This document shows positions 25,871 through 36,464 of a stretch of 64,000 nt of DNA, in pieces. The notes under the pieces are model-generated. The model saw only the letters and a program-made list of their open reading frames with translations, was not told where the DNA came from and did not search any database. The DNA is taken from NCBI GenBank assembly GCA_030248195.1, contig JASAND010013255.1, positions 1 to 64,000 on the forward strand, given 5' to 3'. Made by a program: the position numbers and the translations under genes. This DNA is from Trissonchulus latispiculum. Lineage: Eukaryota; Nematoda; Enoplea; Enoplida; Ironidae. Position 1 is the first letter of the stretch, and each line of letters begins with the position of its first letter.

Positions 25871-27441
25871 TAGAACCACCCACCCAAACTTGCTGTGTCG
25901 GATTTATATACTTTCTTTCTCAACCGGATTAAACGACAGACATAGGCCCAACACACATATTATCCCCTTTTGTGCGGAGCATTTTTGTTACTTGTATATA
26001 TATATATATATATAATCGAGAATACGCTCGAATAAAGCATAAACTTATAATATATTCATACCGTGTTATATTTAATGTTTTAAACCTGGGGGGAAAATGC
26101 CCGCGACGGGCAACCAACTTGGTAGAATAGGGAAAGACTTGAATCCTAAATACACGGTGCATGTTTACAACTGAGATTCTGCTGAAGCAGAAAAATGCCG
26201 TTTCTCAGCGTTCCTCCAGACCATGGAAAAGAATATGGGTGGTGGTGAGGTTGTACAATCAAGAGAGTACTAGTCTTAAAAATGCTTAATATGGGTGCTA
26301 GGTTCAAAAAAAGAAGAGGACTAGGTTGTGGGCGAATTAATATGGGCACAGCTTCGCCGAGCAACCCATATTCGCGGACTGAAAAAGTTATATACATAAC
26401 AGTGTTCAGATTTAGTTACGGTTCGTAGATAACTCTCATAAACTAGTTTTAATTGAAGGAAACATTTCTTTAGATAAACTCTTGTGTTGTTTACATGTTT
26501 ATACTGTGCATCTGTGTTTTTTTTTTGCGAAAAAAACTGCGAAATTCCGCACTTTTTTTGAAAATTCCGCAACTTTTTTCGGAGCTCTGCGTAAAGTTCC
26601 GCAAAAATTTTTGGCCTTGAGTAGAAATTTTCAGTTGTCTCAGATGAAAATTAAACGTATTTCACATACTTTTTGAAGTAAATTTTCAAAAAAATTTCGC
26701 GCCTTCGGCGCGTATTTCTATACGTAGACACCTTTTAATCTTAGCCGAGTTAGAATGCATAGTGACAGCTATGCAATGAAGTTCTTTTAGCGATAAAAAA
26801 TTTGCCAAAGCATATTTTTTAACAATTCTTGCCTTTTAGCAGTTTGCTTATATTTTAGGATTTTACTGCCTGCCGAAACTAAACTTTATTTTTTCTACTA
26901 AGGATTTTCCTAATTTATCCACTAAGGATTTTCCTCTGGTTTACAAAATTTTCTCAGCTTCTGGGGGCTCTGCCCCCAGACCCCCGCGTGTCTCTTCACT
27001 ATTAATTTTTATGTATACATATTTATATATTTATACTTATATATATATATACATGCTTCGGCTTTAGAAAAAGCTTTTTCTTGGTTAATACTATGCCTTA
27101 AATGGTAAAAATGTGTTTAAATACACCCAAATTACTAAAATTCGTTAGTTATCTTTAAAAAACTAAAAAATAAGAATTTCGCAATTTTTTGCGAAATTCC
27201 GCAAAAAATTTTGGAGGACTGCGTAAAAGTTCGCAAAAAGTTTCGACGAAAAAAAAAACACAGCTGTGCATTTTAACCATTTATATATAAGAAAAGTCTA
27301 TATTTCAACAATAACTTCAGGACTCTCTCCGACGATCTTCTACATCTTTTGAACCGTTAGTGTTACAATCATAGCCTTGGTTTTTTCTCGTTGCTTGCCG
27401 TAGTCCAGCACAACCAAATTATTATATAGTTTACGTGTATA

Positions 27442-27820
27442 AAGGTAAAAACGGTAAAGGTGACCCCTGGAGAATATCTCCATCCCTGCTTCAGGGACAA
27501 GGGGTGACGGTGCTCATCCCCGGATACACAGCCGTAGAGCCAGGAGTGTCACCTTAAATGATGACTACATCCGTGGAAGGGGGGACGGCCCTTCAAGGCT
27601 TCAAGCCCTACACGGACTCCTGTTACCTTCCCACAATAGTGGTACCCATTTACCGACCAAGTAAGGATGGATAGCTGGGTTGGCTAGAGCTCACGGCGAA
27701 CCGATATGTGCTTAGTCCCTTGCTCAAGGGGATTTGTGAAAGCTTTGTGGCAGCGGGGATTCGAACCTCGGACTATCGGATCCGAAGTCGAACGCCTTAA
27801 CCACTCGGCCGGCACGGCAC
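27442..27820 (-). mobile_element. tRNA-derived SINE, right-arm copy
   Basis: Inverted copy of the SINE at 444-822. The tRNA-like head is at 27,746-27,820 on the minus strand, with the same TCG anticodon loop and B box. It was duplicated with the arm rather than inserted separately. Confidence 0.6.
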
Positions 27821-27992
27821 AGATATATGTATATATATACCTTGCTAATCAAATTGTCTATGCAAGCAACGTGTAGCGATTGTTTAACTGCTGGAATTGC
27901 TATTATTGACTGACGTTAATGGCAAAGCGTGAAAGCCCGCGAATATGGGTTGCTCGGCGAAGCTGTGCCAGATTAATTCACCCACAACGACC

Positions 27993-28306
27993 CAGGGTAT
28001 TTTTTACAGGGAAGTCCCCCCGAAACTGACCTACCCCCCGAAAATGCCTTCCCCCCCCCGAAATCGTCCCTCCCTCCGGGATTTTGGTCTTCCTCCTTAA
28101 TGAGGTCTACATCTTTTCCAAAAATGGTCAAATGGCTTCGCCGGAGATTTTTTCGTAAAAATGGCTATTTTTACCTTAAATCCTGGCATTTTTGAGAACT
28201 TTTTGTGTTTCACCATGCACAATACGCCAAAAAATTCCATTTTTTGGCTCATTTTTGCAAAAAAATTCCCCCCCTTCCCCGGAAAAAGTCCCTAAACGAT
28301 ACCCTG
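27993..28306 (-). mobile_element. hAT-like MITE, G-run family, near the right-arm end
   Basis: Starts CAGGGTATTTTTTAC and ends GATACCCTG. Flanks are CAACGACC on the left and CACAACCT on the right, so the TSD is degenerate. Related sequence near 13,890 (CCCACAACCTAGTCC) gives an approximate empty site. Confidence 0.65.
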
Positions 28307-28352
28307 CACAACCTAGTCCTCTTCTTTTTTTGAACCTACTACCCATATTAAG

Positions 28353-28762
28353 CTGGCTTTTTCCTAGGCAAAAATTTCTGGGGGGGGGAAGTCTGGGGGG
28401 CGGTCCCCCCCAGGTCTGGGGGGGGCACAGAATTATGGGGGGGACAAAATTTTTTCGAAAAATGCTTAAAAAATAGCTATTTTTTGCTACTGAGCTGAAA
28501 TATTAACTATTTTTAACCTAAATTTAAGCTTAAAATAGCTAAAAAATGCTTAAAAATGTCTAAAAATCCGGCGAAGCCGGAAAATTTTTTCAAAATTTAC
28601 CCTCAAACCCCTATTGTTCCGGGCACTTAAAAGTTCTGGGGGGGGGGAGGCCCGAATCCTGGGGGGCGGGGATTCTGGGGGGGGGCGACCCAAGTCTGGG
28701 TGGGGAAACGAAATTCTGGGGGGGGCCGCCCCCCACCCCCCCCCCCTGTAGGAAAAAGCCAG
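28353..28762. mobile_element. CTGGCTTT-ended MITE, 410 bp
   Basis: Starts CTGGCTTTTTCCTAGG and ends TAGGAAAAAGCCAG. The 5-bp string TTAAG is duplicated at the flanks (28,348-28,352 and 28,763-28,767), and the related sequence CCCATATTAAGCATTTTT elsewhere represents the empty site. It resembles the CTGGGTTT family in size, G-blocks and the CCGGC-GAA-GCCGG mini-hairpin near 28,568. It lies just outside the palindrome as seen here. Confidence 0.7.
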
Positions 28763-28914
28763 TTAAGCATTTTTGAGACTAGTCCTCTCTTGATTGTACA
28801 ACTTCACAACTACCCATATTACATTTTCATGCTCCGGGGGAGCATTTTTATTACTTTTCCTTCTGTCATTTTAAAGGTTCCCTTTCCAGCAGTGCGTTAA
28901 TTCAGATCGCTTAG

Positions 28915-29100
28915 GTGTTAGAGTGCTCAGCTCACTTAGGCCTTTCATTTGATATATACCAAATTTGACCACTTTTGAAAAACTTCATTTTTGACCCAAA
29001 ATCGCTTAAGTACCCACCCCACCTCACCACAGCACTCTACAGCTACTTTGGGTACGCACGCAGTTCTGTGACAAAAGTTGCTCAGCTCGCTCAGGGGCCT
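28915..29100. repeat. Solitary 147-bp satellite unit
   Basis: One diverged unit outside the inverted repeat, with GCTCAGCTCACTTAGG, GACCCAAAATCGC and CACCACAGCACTCTAC in family order. Confidence 0.7.
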
Positions 29101-29126
29101 GTTGCATAAAAGATATTACTAATAAT

Positions 29127-29467
29127 CAGGGTTCGGTTGGGAGTCTCGGTCTCGGTCTCGCCCAAAAACCGAGACTTGGCCAGTCTCGGTCTCGGTCTCG
29201 CTCACCCAAAAGTCTCGGTCTCGGACCGAGACCGGAAATTTTTTTGAAAACATCTAATTTTGGCAAAAATTTTAAATCAATGTTATGAAAATCAGCTAAC
29301 GAGGTGCGGAAACCATATGTTTATGTGTTAAAGCCCCTAATACTAGATCTAAGCCTCGAAAAATGGTTGAAGCTAATTTTAAGCTAAAAATTGCTAGTCT
29401 CGGTCTCGGTACCTTGGTCTCGGTCTCGTTATCGGTCTCGGTGAAATCTCGGTCTCGCCCAACCCTG
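29127..29467. mobile_element. hAT-like MITE made of GGTCTC repeats, 341 bp
   Basis: Begins CAGGGTTCGGTTGGGA and ends TCTCGCCCAACCCTG, with an exact 8-bp TSD CTAATAAT at 29,119-29,126 and 29,468-29,475. Both subterminal regions are arrays of the hexamer GGTCTC, partly palindromic with GAGACC, while the core is AT-rich. The subterminal hexamers may be transposase-binding sites, as in other hAT elements; that is inference. Confidence 0.85.
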
Positions 29468-29779
29468 CTAATAATTTGTTAGTGATTAGTTGATTAGTGT
29501 AGCAGTTTGACTGAAAATAACTAAAGTTGTGCAGGAGCCTGAGAGATATTCGACATGTCATTTTATAGCTTTCAAGATGCTCTAACGAACTGTATACTCA
29601 AATTTGGTGCATAATTAAAATTCGAACTACGCCAACGGACTAACCTTAAAAAATTGCGTTTTCTCTGATATTTGTATTCAAAACTATTGAGTAGGAGAAG
29701 ATTATTGAAAGTCTTGGCTATTTTTGAATTAGTCACTTCATTATCTACAAAATAACTTGTGGGAAAAATGCCCTATATA

Positions 29780-30719
29780 TAGTCAGACCCGGGATAAAAA
29801 AAAGGGTTTTCGACTTAAGCCTCTAACTTTCGCAAATGTTGGCCAATCTGGAAGCGGTTTTGCATGTAAGTGCCCGGCACTGCCCTCTATCGATTCAGGT
29901 ATTAAAATCTTTCCTAGCACCACAGATTCTCAGATTAATAAAAAAATCGGTGATTTTTTACCCGACAAAATGGTAAAAAAAATTGGTTTGTGGTAAAAAA
30001 ATCACCCCAAAATATTGGCGCTGGAGTAGATTTGATGCTTCCAGATGAAAGAGCGCATCAAATTTAGTATATTTGGCCAAAAAAACCAAAGTTATAATGA
30101 ATTGGTAACAATTTTTATCGATTTGAAAAGTTCAAAAATTGTGCAGCATCAACCAATCAGGTTTCATAAGCAAAATAGCCATTTTTGAAAAATATTCAAG
30201 AATGGTCAGTTTTGACTAATTTAAAAAATTTTTTGGGCTTAATCGATGCTTTTTAAGCGTTCTAAACGCATTAAAACCCCATACTGCTTCAGAAAAAATT
30301 TTTTGCTGGGTTCTGACCATTTTTTTACCCGAAAAGTGGCGAAATTTTGGGGGTAAAAAATGGTCAGCTGGTGGAGCCCCAATGCAGTAGGGGATATGGT
30401 GCCTTGCGTGTTAATACTTGGGGCCAATACAAACCCACTTGCACAGTATTGGAGCCCGGAGTCTCTCCACGCTAGCAAGAGAAGTTTAGAAATTCCGATA
30501 TGACCCTTAGCTTTTGGCGGTGGTTTTGGGAGGTCAACTTTGAAATTACACTGAAAACTTTCTATTTGGTCCAGGGGTCTCGTACTTATAGTTTGAGGTC
30601 ATCTAGGGTGGCGCTATATTATCACACATTAGTGGGACTCGCCGGGTCTACCAGGCTTCCAGGGCGGCCCCGTTTTTTTACCCTTATTTGGGGGTGATTT
30701 TTTTTCCCGGGTCTGACTA
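29780..30719. mobile_element. Candidate TA-flanked non-autonomous element, ~940 bp
   Basis: Inverted ends TAGTCAGACCCGGG and CCCGGGTCTGACTA, flanked by TA, suggest a Tc1/mariner-type MITE, though the target lies in a short (TA)n stretch so the TSD is weak. The interior holds no transposase that I recognise. Confidence 0.55.
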
Positions 30720-30721
30720 TA

Positions 30722-31520
30722 CCCCCCGAACCCTCCCCCCCCCCCAGAATTTGGACCTCAGAAATATCTAAAAATGGCCAAAAAATAGAAAATTTTCTGT
30801 AATTTAGCCCTTGTTTCTTCAAAATAATGGTTGTTTTTATAACGTTTTAGGCGTTTTTGCACCGTTTTAAAGCTATTTTAAGCCAAACCTTTTGAGAAAA
30901 CTTTTTCAAAAAATGACCGTTTTTCGGCCAAAATTAGCTAACTTTTTGGGTCCAAAAATCAATTGGGGGTTTCGGGGGGAGAGGGCAAACCACCCTCCGC
31001 CTCCCCCCATACCCGACCTCAACTGTTCCCCCCCCCCAAGCCGAGCTCAAACCCCCCTCCCCCCCCTAAAATTGGGTTCAAACCAAGTAAAAAATGCAAA
31101 ATTTTTGAAAAATTCTTTTGCAATTTCTGAAAATTTTTGAAAAAAATTTGAAAAAATGGCTATAAATCAGCTGGTAAACAGCCAAAACAGCTACCTATAA
31201 ACTGGTTATTTATAGCAATTCAAAGGTAATATACGCAAGTATAAACCACAATCTGGGCTAATTTAGGGATAATTTATTAGAAAAATGTCAATTTTCAAGC
31301 CCTATTTTCACAGACGAAAACTATTGACAGAAGCTTTTGAGTACGTTTAATGTACTGTACATCGAAAAAGGAGCATTTTTAGCTAAAAAAACTTGGGTAC
31401 AGTTTAGGGGGGTCCTCCCCCCCCCAAATTTCAGATTTAGGAGGGGTCCCCCGAATTAAATTTGGACCTTCTACTCGCCCCCCCCCCCCCCACACCACCC
31501 CAACCAGGTGGTATACCTAT
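30722..31520. repeat. C/G-run dispersed repeat
   Basis: Alternating C-tract blocks and AT-rich core, similar to 61.7-62.1 kb (both end near AACCAGGTGGTATACC / AACAGGTGGTACACC). I could not define termini or a TSD. No gene is seen. Confidence 0.5.
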
Positions 31521-31557
31521 GACCTTATGGTTCCATCTCCATGATGGAACCCATCAC

Positions 31558-31885
31558 CAGTGGCGGCGCCAGGGGGGGGGGCCCGGGGGTCCCGGGCCCC
31601 CCCTTTGCGTTTTGGGCCCCTCCCTTTGGGGTGTCGGGCCCCCCCCCTTGAAAAATTTTTCAGCTGATTGTATACATAATTTTAGTGTTTTTAAGAAATT
31701 TTTTTAAAAAATCGGCATATTTTTGCTAAAAATTGAAAAATTTTTGCTAAAATTTGAGAATGTTTTGGGAAATTAAGGTAAAATTTGGCAAAATTTTTGG
31801 ATTTCCCAAAAAAGGTCGCCGGATTTTTGGGTCGGGCCCCCCCCCTTCAAAAAATCCTGGCGAGTGGCGCCGCTACTGCCCAGTG
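31558..31885. mobile_element. hAT-like MITE, 328 bp
   Basis: Starts CAGTGGCGGCGCCAGG and ends GGCGCCGCTACTGCCCAGTG, with an exact 8-bp TSD CCCATCAC at 31,550-31,557 and 31,886-31,893. The interior is a long G-block, an AT-rich core and a C-block. No transposase. Confidence 0.75.
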
Positions 31886-31966
31886 CCCATCACAACCAAC
31901 CATTACACAACCCCCTGAATATTTTAATACTGGCATTGCGCAAGAGAAAGCCAGACAACAGTTTTA
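31886..31966 (+). pseudogene. Possible host coding remnant ending at a stop
   Basis: Immediately after the MITE, a frame of ordinary codon composition reads about 25 residues (including PPEYFNTGIAQEKARQQF) to a TAA at 31,964-31,966. Upstream of the MITE the same frame meets a TGA. It may be the 3' end of a host exon broken by the transposon, or chance. No family is recognised. Confidence 0.25.
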
Positions 31967-32333
31967 AACGTGTACATGTTTTTAAAATGTAGTTTTTAAT
32001 AACATGTTAAGTGTAAATGTGAATAGACTTGTCTTGTACTCAACCTGCGTTTCTCAAGAAAAAACAGAAATTAAGATTTCAAAAATCTATGGTTATCGGT
32101 GATCCAATCCATCACTTCCCTTCAACCTGAGGTTTTAGGCCAGCACCTGCCTTTTTTCAGTGAGCGGAGAGGAACACTACTGGGCGAGCAGTATAAATTC
32201 CGCGCCAGGCACAAGTTGCCTACATACTTTTTAATTTTTGCAGTGTTCAGTACTAGAATTGAGTATGCATTAATACATTTGTGTCTTTGGAAATTGGGTT
32301 TCCTGAAATATTGAACAATCTGTTTGCTACCGC

Positions 32334-32710
32334 CAAGAGTACATAATATAAGAGTGTGCCACTAGGCAAACTCTATGTTATCAGAGCAAAAACTATGCTC
32401 TGCTCGCTAACGGCCCACCCCCCGCAAATTAGACCCATCACTTCAAAGAATTTTGAGCGCTATGTTTGTGTTCTAAAGCTCGAAGCAGGCACAAAATTGG
32501 CGCACGCACTGCTTGTGTTTTCGAGCGTAAGCACATAAACATAGAGCGAGTGAGCGTACTCCCGTTTCGACTAGTTACTGATTTGCGGGGGGGGGTCACT
32601 AGGGTCTGATTTGCGGGGGGGGGGGTGGGCCGTTAGCGTGCAGAGCATAGTTTTTGCTCTGATAACATAGAGCTTGCTTAGTGGCATACTCTTATTATTA
32701 TGTACTCTTG
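32334..32710. mobile_element. CAAGAGTACATAAT-ended MITE, 377 bp, copy 1
   Basis: Long imperfect inverted repeats run from CAAGAGTACATAATA to TATTATGTACTCTTG, with the flank string CTACCGC at both ends (7 bp; 8 bp if one position mutated). The whole element can fold on itself. Two G-tracts sit near the middle. Other copies are at 34,065-34,581, 34,937-35,276, around the Polinton, and at 54,073-54,419. Confidence 0.8.
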
Positions 32711-32741
32711 CTACCGCTAAGTGGAAACTGTTTCGTTTCAG

Positions 32742-32917
32742 GTAATTCCAGTGTGCACCGGAATCAATCAGATGCAAATTCTGCAGAATATGTAAAGTAT
32801 GGAACACTGAGTATTGACGATTCTCTGCGCAACAGCGCAGCAGCAGAAAAAATGGGTGCTATCTTCACATTTGTGGCACAGAGTGCACTTAGTTTGATGA
32901 AAATTATCTGTTCATAG
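32742..32917 (+). CDS. Candidate terminal exon of a host gene
   Basis: A pyrimidine-rich acceptor (TTTCGTTTCAG) at 32,731-32,741 precedes an open frame of about 58 codons, with balanced composition (for example YGTLSIDDSLRNSAAAEK), ending at TAG 32,915-32,917. The residues end in a hydrophobic stretch. No domain is recognised and upstream exons were not found; the MITE at 32,334-32,710 would lie in the preceding intron. It could be a chance frame. Confidence 0.4.
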
Positions 32918-32949
32918 ATAATCATCAAATTATCTTATTTCGGAAATGA

Positions 32950-34060
32950 TGAATATTATTTCTTTTTGGTAGCTACAGTACTGGCTTGATTAGTATAAAA
33001 GAAAGTGAAAAAGAAAATTTAGTCAGTGCGTGTGCGTAGTTCCTAGCGGGTGTCGATCGGTTGGGGGTTTGTTTAGGCGTAGATTTGGAAGTAGAGTAGC
33101 GCCCTCCCTTGTTGCTCTCTCTGTGTCTGTAGCCTCCCTTTTTGTATTCGTCTGGAAAGTTGTGTTGATTTTTGTATTGGTTACGAGTTAATAGAGTAAC
33201 TGTTTTGGAGAGTAAATTCGTAAGGTCGTTTTCGATTTGAGTAGGCGTAGGGATAGCGATCGCTTAGGGCAAATTGGATTGCCCGCATTCTCGCTCAGTC
33301 TCTAACTCTCGCTCGCTTTTATTTAAGATTTGGATGTCACACACTGAATACGAACCTAGCGCAATCTTTTACTGAAGTCTAACAATATAGTTTATTCAGT
33401 AAGGTACGACAACATTCTACAAAAGGTACATTTTACGTTGCCATAATATTTAACAATTAGCTGTATTTATAGATGCAAAGTAAAAATTTATTGGAAAAAT
33501 ATTCAAATTTAAATTTTTCAAATTATTTGAAGTAAAAACATACTAGTATCTTAATAGTTGCAGAAAGTAAATACTGGGAAAGATTCACAAATCCAATTTT
33601 ATACTTAGTATTTAGTATAATCTAGAGTAGTAACTATTCAGTATACTGTGAGATACTGCAGTAAGTACTATAGCACATTTAATATTCAGCAGGTTTTTGT
33701 ACAATGCTCTAGTATACGTTTTGCAGAGTGGTCTAGGAAGAATACATTTCGGCTTCAGAGAGTTCGGGTTTATCATCCCCGATCAGGCCCTGCCCAAAGA
33801 AGTCGCTGATTTATACATAACATCCTGAAGCAAATATAATGGAATGACGTAGATCGTGCGTTGAAAAGCGGTTAAAAATTAGTTTTAAACTGGTCATCAT
33901 CCCAAAAGAAGTTTCTAAAGAAGATGGAACGGAAAAATCCTGTCAATATTAAGTGTTGGTGATCCTGAAAAATCCTGTTATGATAATGCGTCCAAGCCAT
34001 AATTATGTGTAGTTGTATGTGTGTTGAGATCACAGTTGCCAGCCCCAACTGAACATCAAC
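32950..34060. other. Non-coding stretch, nothing recognised
   Basis: AT-rich unique-looking sequence with no long frame, terminal repeats or RNA gene that I can recognise. Confidence 0.6.
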
Positions 34061-34064
34061 AAAA

Positions 34065-34581
34065 TCATGCAAGAGGGAAGAGATTAGGTTTCTTTGAAGT
34101 GATGGGTCTCATTTGTGGGGGGGCATAGGATAACGGGGGGGGAATGGGGGGTAGACCCCCCCCCAGACCGACAAAAAACGGGTAGACCCCCTCAGCGAAA
34201 AAATAGGGCAGACCCTCTCGTCCAGCAAGGAAAAAAGGGTAGACCCCTCAGCGATTTTAACTGAAAATTGGTAATTTTTAGCAAATTTTTAGCGATTTTT
34301 TCAAAAATATCTTAAAAATCGCTAAAAATTGTCAATTTTCATTAGTTCCTGATCATAGACCTTAAAAATTCGCAATTTTTGCTAATTTTGGGGCAAAATT
34401 TAGGAGCTTAAAATTTAGGAATTTTTGAGGGGTAGACCCCTCGCCGAGGTCGGGGTAGACCCCCCAGAATCGGACTCCGTGTGTATGGGGGGGAGGGGGG
34501 GGTAGGCCATTATTGTGCAGATGATGTCTGCAGTTTAAAGAGTGGGACGCTTGTCACACTATTAGTTATTATGTACTCTTG
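34065..34581. mobile_element. CAAGAGTACATAAT-ended MITE, 5'-truncated copy with insert
   Basis: The right half matches 54,290-54,419 (TTTGAAGTGATGGGTCT, CAGATGATGTC, ATTATGTACTCTTG), but ~370 bp of G-run sequence at about 34,128-34,500 splits it at the G-tract. The left half is missing. Confidence 0.65.
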
Positions 34582-34587
34582 ATAATA

Positions 34588-34890
34588 TGAAGGAATTCGG
34601 CCTGCGCTAAATATTTTAACGCCACTGAATGGTTCTAAACAACTTTGTTGGCACACTTGCGTTTTTCCACCCTGTTTCAAGTTATTTTCCAAAAAAAAAC
34701 AAAATTTCAAAGTTTGAAGTGCCGCTAAACCGAAGAATTTACATTCAAATTGCATCAGTATCAAAGCCTTAATTAAGTGAGAAAAAAGTGGAATTGGGAG
34801 CGGAACTCAATCTTTTTATGCATTTCGTGGCTTAGGTATCAACTGAATTAAGTGGCGTTTTACTTGTCATTTAGTTACAAGAATCTAGTA
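34588..34890. repeat. Dispersed segment, inverted copy of 52,640-52,910
   Basis: Reverse complement of 52,640-52,910 (shared CACTGAATGGTTCTAAACAA, CTTGCGTTTTTTCCACC-like and GGCTTAGGTATCAACTGAAT strings). It abuts the same MITE family in both places, so a larger segment was duplicated in opposite orientation. Confidence 0.8.
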
Positions 34891-34936
34891 CTGGTTAAGT
34901 AGTTGAGTCAGTACTCAACAAAATAATTGATATTAT

Positions 34937-35276
34937 CAAGAGTACATAATAAATAAGAGTGTGACAGCAGACAGGCTTTCTGTCTTCAGCTGCAGGTACA
35001 TACTTTGCGCGCTAACGGCTGACTCCCCTCCGCAAACGTGTACCCAGTACACATTTCTGTACGCTCACTCGCCGTATCTTTTAGCTCGAATAGCTCGAAA
35101 ATTCATCGCCTGCGTGCGTCCAATTTGCGTCTGCTTCGAGCTCTAGAACGCAAGGATAGAGTTCAAATTTCTTTGAAGTGAGCGTACACATTCGTGTGGG
35201 GGGGGCTCAGTCGTTAGCGAACATAGCATGTACCTGCAGCTGAAGACAGAAAGCCTGCCAGCTGTCACACTCTTAC
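34937..35276. mobile_element. CAAGAGTACATAAT-ended MITE, copy 2
   Basis: Starts CAAGAGTACATAAT. Inverted arms meet around a G/C-tract centre, with CTGTCTTCAGCTGCAGGTACAT answered by its complement near 35,231. The right terminus is cut at CACTCTTACA, where the next family member begins. Confidence 0.7.
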
Positions 35277-35304
35277 ATATTATCAAGAGTACATAATACA
35301 TAAG

Positions 35305-35410
35305 AGTAGTAAACATGGTTCACCCCCCCCCCGTATCCTTAACACATGATGTGTTAATCATATAGCGTCGTCTTGTTAGACGGGTATTTTTTATAAAAAT
35401 CAATAATCGT
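35305..35410. repeat. Polinton left terminal inverted repeat, 106 bp
   Basis: Begins AGTAGTAAACATGGTT, contains a C-tract and ACACATGATGTGTTAATC, and ends AATCAATAATCGT. It differs from the right repeat at only a few positions. The protease remnant's reading frame ends inside it. Confidence 0.95.
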
Positions 35411-35763
35411 ACAACACTGAGCTGAAGGACAGTACTTGTAAACGCGCAACCTGTCGACAAAGGTTTTCACAATTGAGTCGTTCTTATCCCTTATCCTTAA
35501 ATAGTTTATGATGCCCTCGAACGACCATCCTCTCAGCCTTTTATGTAAAAAATAAATGCAGTATTCCCCACAAACGTTAGTATCAAGTTAGTTAGTTAGT
35601 TAGTTAGTATCTGGTTAGTTTTATGAATAATATACTTTTCTTGGCAAGCTAAAATTGGCTCCAGGCCATAGCTGTCAAAGTATTCTGTATACTGGTCAAA
35701 ATTGAGCAATTGATCGCACGGAAATACGATTGTAGTAGTATAAACTCGAATGCAAAAGAAACC
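35354..35763 (-). pseudogene. Adenovirus-type cysteine protease, C-terminal remnant
   Basis: Polintons encode a cysteine protease (PRO) of the adenain family, thought to mature capsid proteins. Two pieces are visible. Frame 1 (35,763-35,596) contains TEYFDSYGLEP, matching the acidic catalytic segment. Frame 2 (from about 35,584 to the stop at 35,356-35,354) contains VCGEYCIYFLHKR, matching the nucleophile-cysteine segment. A (GTTA)n tract at about 35,587-35,608 lies between them, and expansion there shifts the frame. The catalytic His segment is absent: the piece begins right after the integrase stop, so a deletion fused the two genes. The last codons lie in the terminal repeat. Not functional. 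Confidence 0.7.
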
Positions 35764-36120
35764 TCACTGGCAGACTTTTGACTTTACACGAACTACCCAA
35801 GCGTATTTTGAAAACACATCTATACATGTTAGCAGAAACTTGTATCCATCATTCACGTCTGCAACTCTAGACATATCTGCTAAATCAATTTGCCATAACA
35901 TATCAATGCCAGTGACAAAATATCTCCTTCTGGCGTACTTATGTCGAATAGGCTTATGCAAAGTATAAGTATGTTGTTTCTTGAGCCAATCTTTAACAGC
36001 TGACAATGTTAATCCTGGCGCAGACTCTACAGCCTTGATATAGTTGTACAGTTTCTGAGGACCAGAATATGCCACGGGACTAGACGGAGTATAGTAATAG
36101 TAGGCTAAAGTGTCTTCCAT
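35764..36120 (-). pseudogene. Retroviral-type integrase (Polinton c-integrase), truncated
   Basis: 118 codons from ATG 36,120 to TGA 35,764. It matches the N-terminal part of Polinton integrases: a basic stretch with TYTLHKPIRHKYARR (residues ~52-66), then the RNase-H-like rve core with the first catalytic Asp in WQIDLADMS (~76-84) and the second in LTCIDVFSKYAW (~97-108). The third catalytic residue (Glu) and the C-terminal chromodomain-like part are missing, because sequence after SKVCQ switches directly to protease remnant. Integrases of this type insert the element with a 6-bp target duplication, as seen here. This fragment cannot be active, so the copy was inserted before the deletion or in trans. 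Confidence 0.9.
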
Positions 36121-36338
36121 TTCAGTTTCCGCAGACCTAAACCAGTTCCACCTTGAATTAGTTGTTGTGTATGATTATTGATATAGTTCCATCTACTTGG
36201 GTTTGTGACAAATTCTCGAGGAACGTTACTATCTCGCAAAACTGTGGCCATCAGCTCCCATCCTCTAGCTGGACTTTTCTTTGGCCTATGCCTGACAAAG
36301 TCGTGAACCAAGTCATGTATTCGCGATCCATGTTCCAC
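36105..36338 (-). CDS. Unknown Polinton ORF between ATPase and integrase
   Basis: About 77 codons from a GTG, overlapping the integrase start by 16 bases in another frame. The open frame extends further upstream to about 36,392, but its first codon there is ATA, suggesting a lost ATG. An ATG at 36,370 lies in a different frame and gives only 39 codons. The protein is basic and polar (contains HDLVHDFVRHRPKKSPARGW and ends GTGLGLRKLKWKTL). TATATAAA lies just upstream (near 36,380). No domain is recognised; a small Polinton protein of unknown role is the most I can say. Confidence 0.5.
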   Translation of the reverse strand: MEHGSRIHDLVHDFVRHRPKKSPARGWELMATVLRDSNVPREFVTNPSRWNYINNHTQQLIQGGTGLGLRKLKWKTL

Positions 36339-36464
36339 GGTACCTTTATATGAAATTTCCCCTCTGTCATTGTTTTTTATATATGGTTTTATTTATTTTT
36401 GTATGTTTTATTTATTTATCTCTTTTTTGTGGATTTTTTGTCAAAAAGTAACTTTGTTGAAGTC

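Larger units (their letters stand above)
14067..28269. repeat. Right arm of a ~28 kb inverted repeat
   Basis: Inverted partner of 1-14,048. It contains the better-preserved copy of the 147-bp array (17.8-18.9 kb). Stretches between the listed elements (about 14.3-15.2, 16.4-17.0, 19.5-20.4, 21.0-22.6 and 26.0-27.4 kb) are AT-rich and non-coding in both arms. A proximal tract is shared by both arms at about 13.4-14.0 and 14.3-14.8 kb. Whether the two arms are a biological palindrome or an assembly fold-back cannot be settled from sequence alone. Confidence 0.9.
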
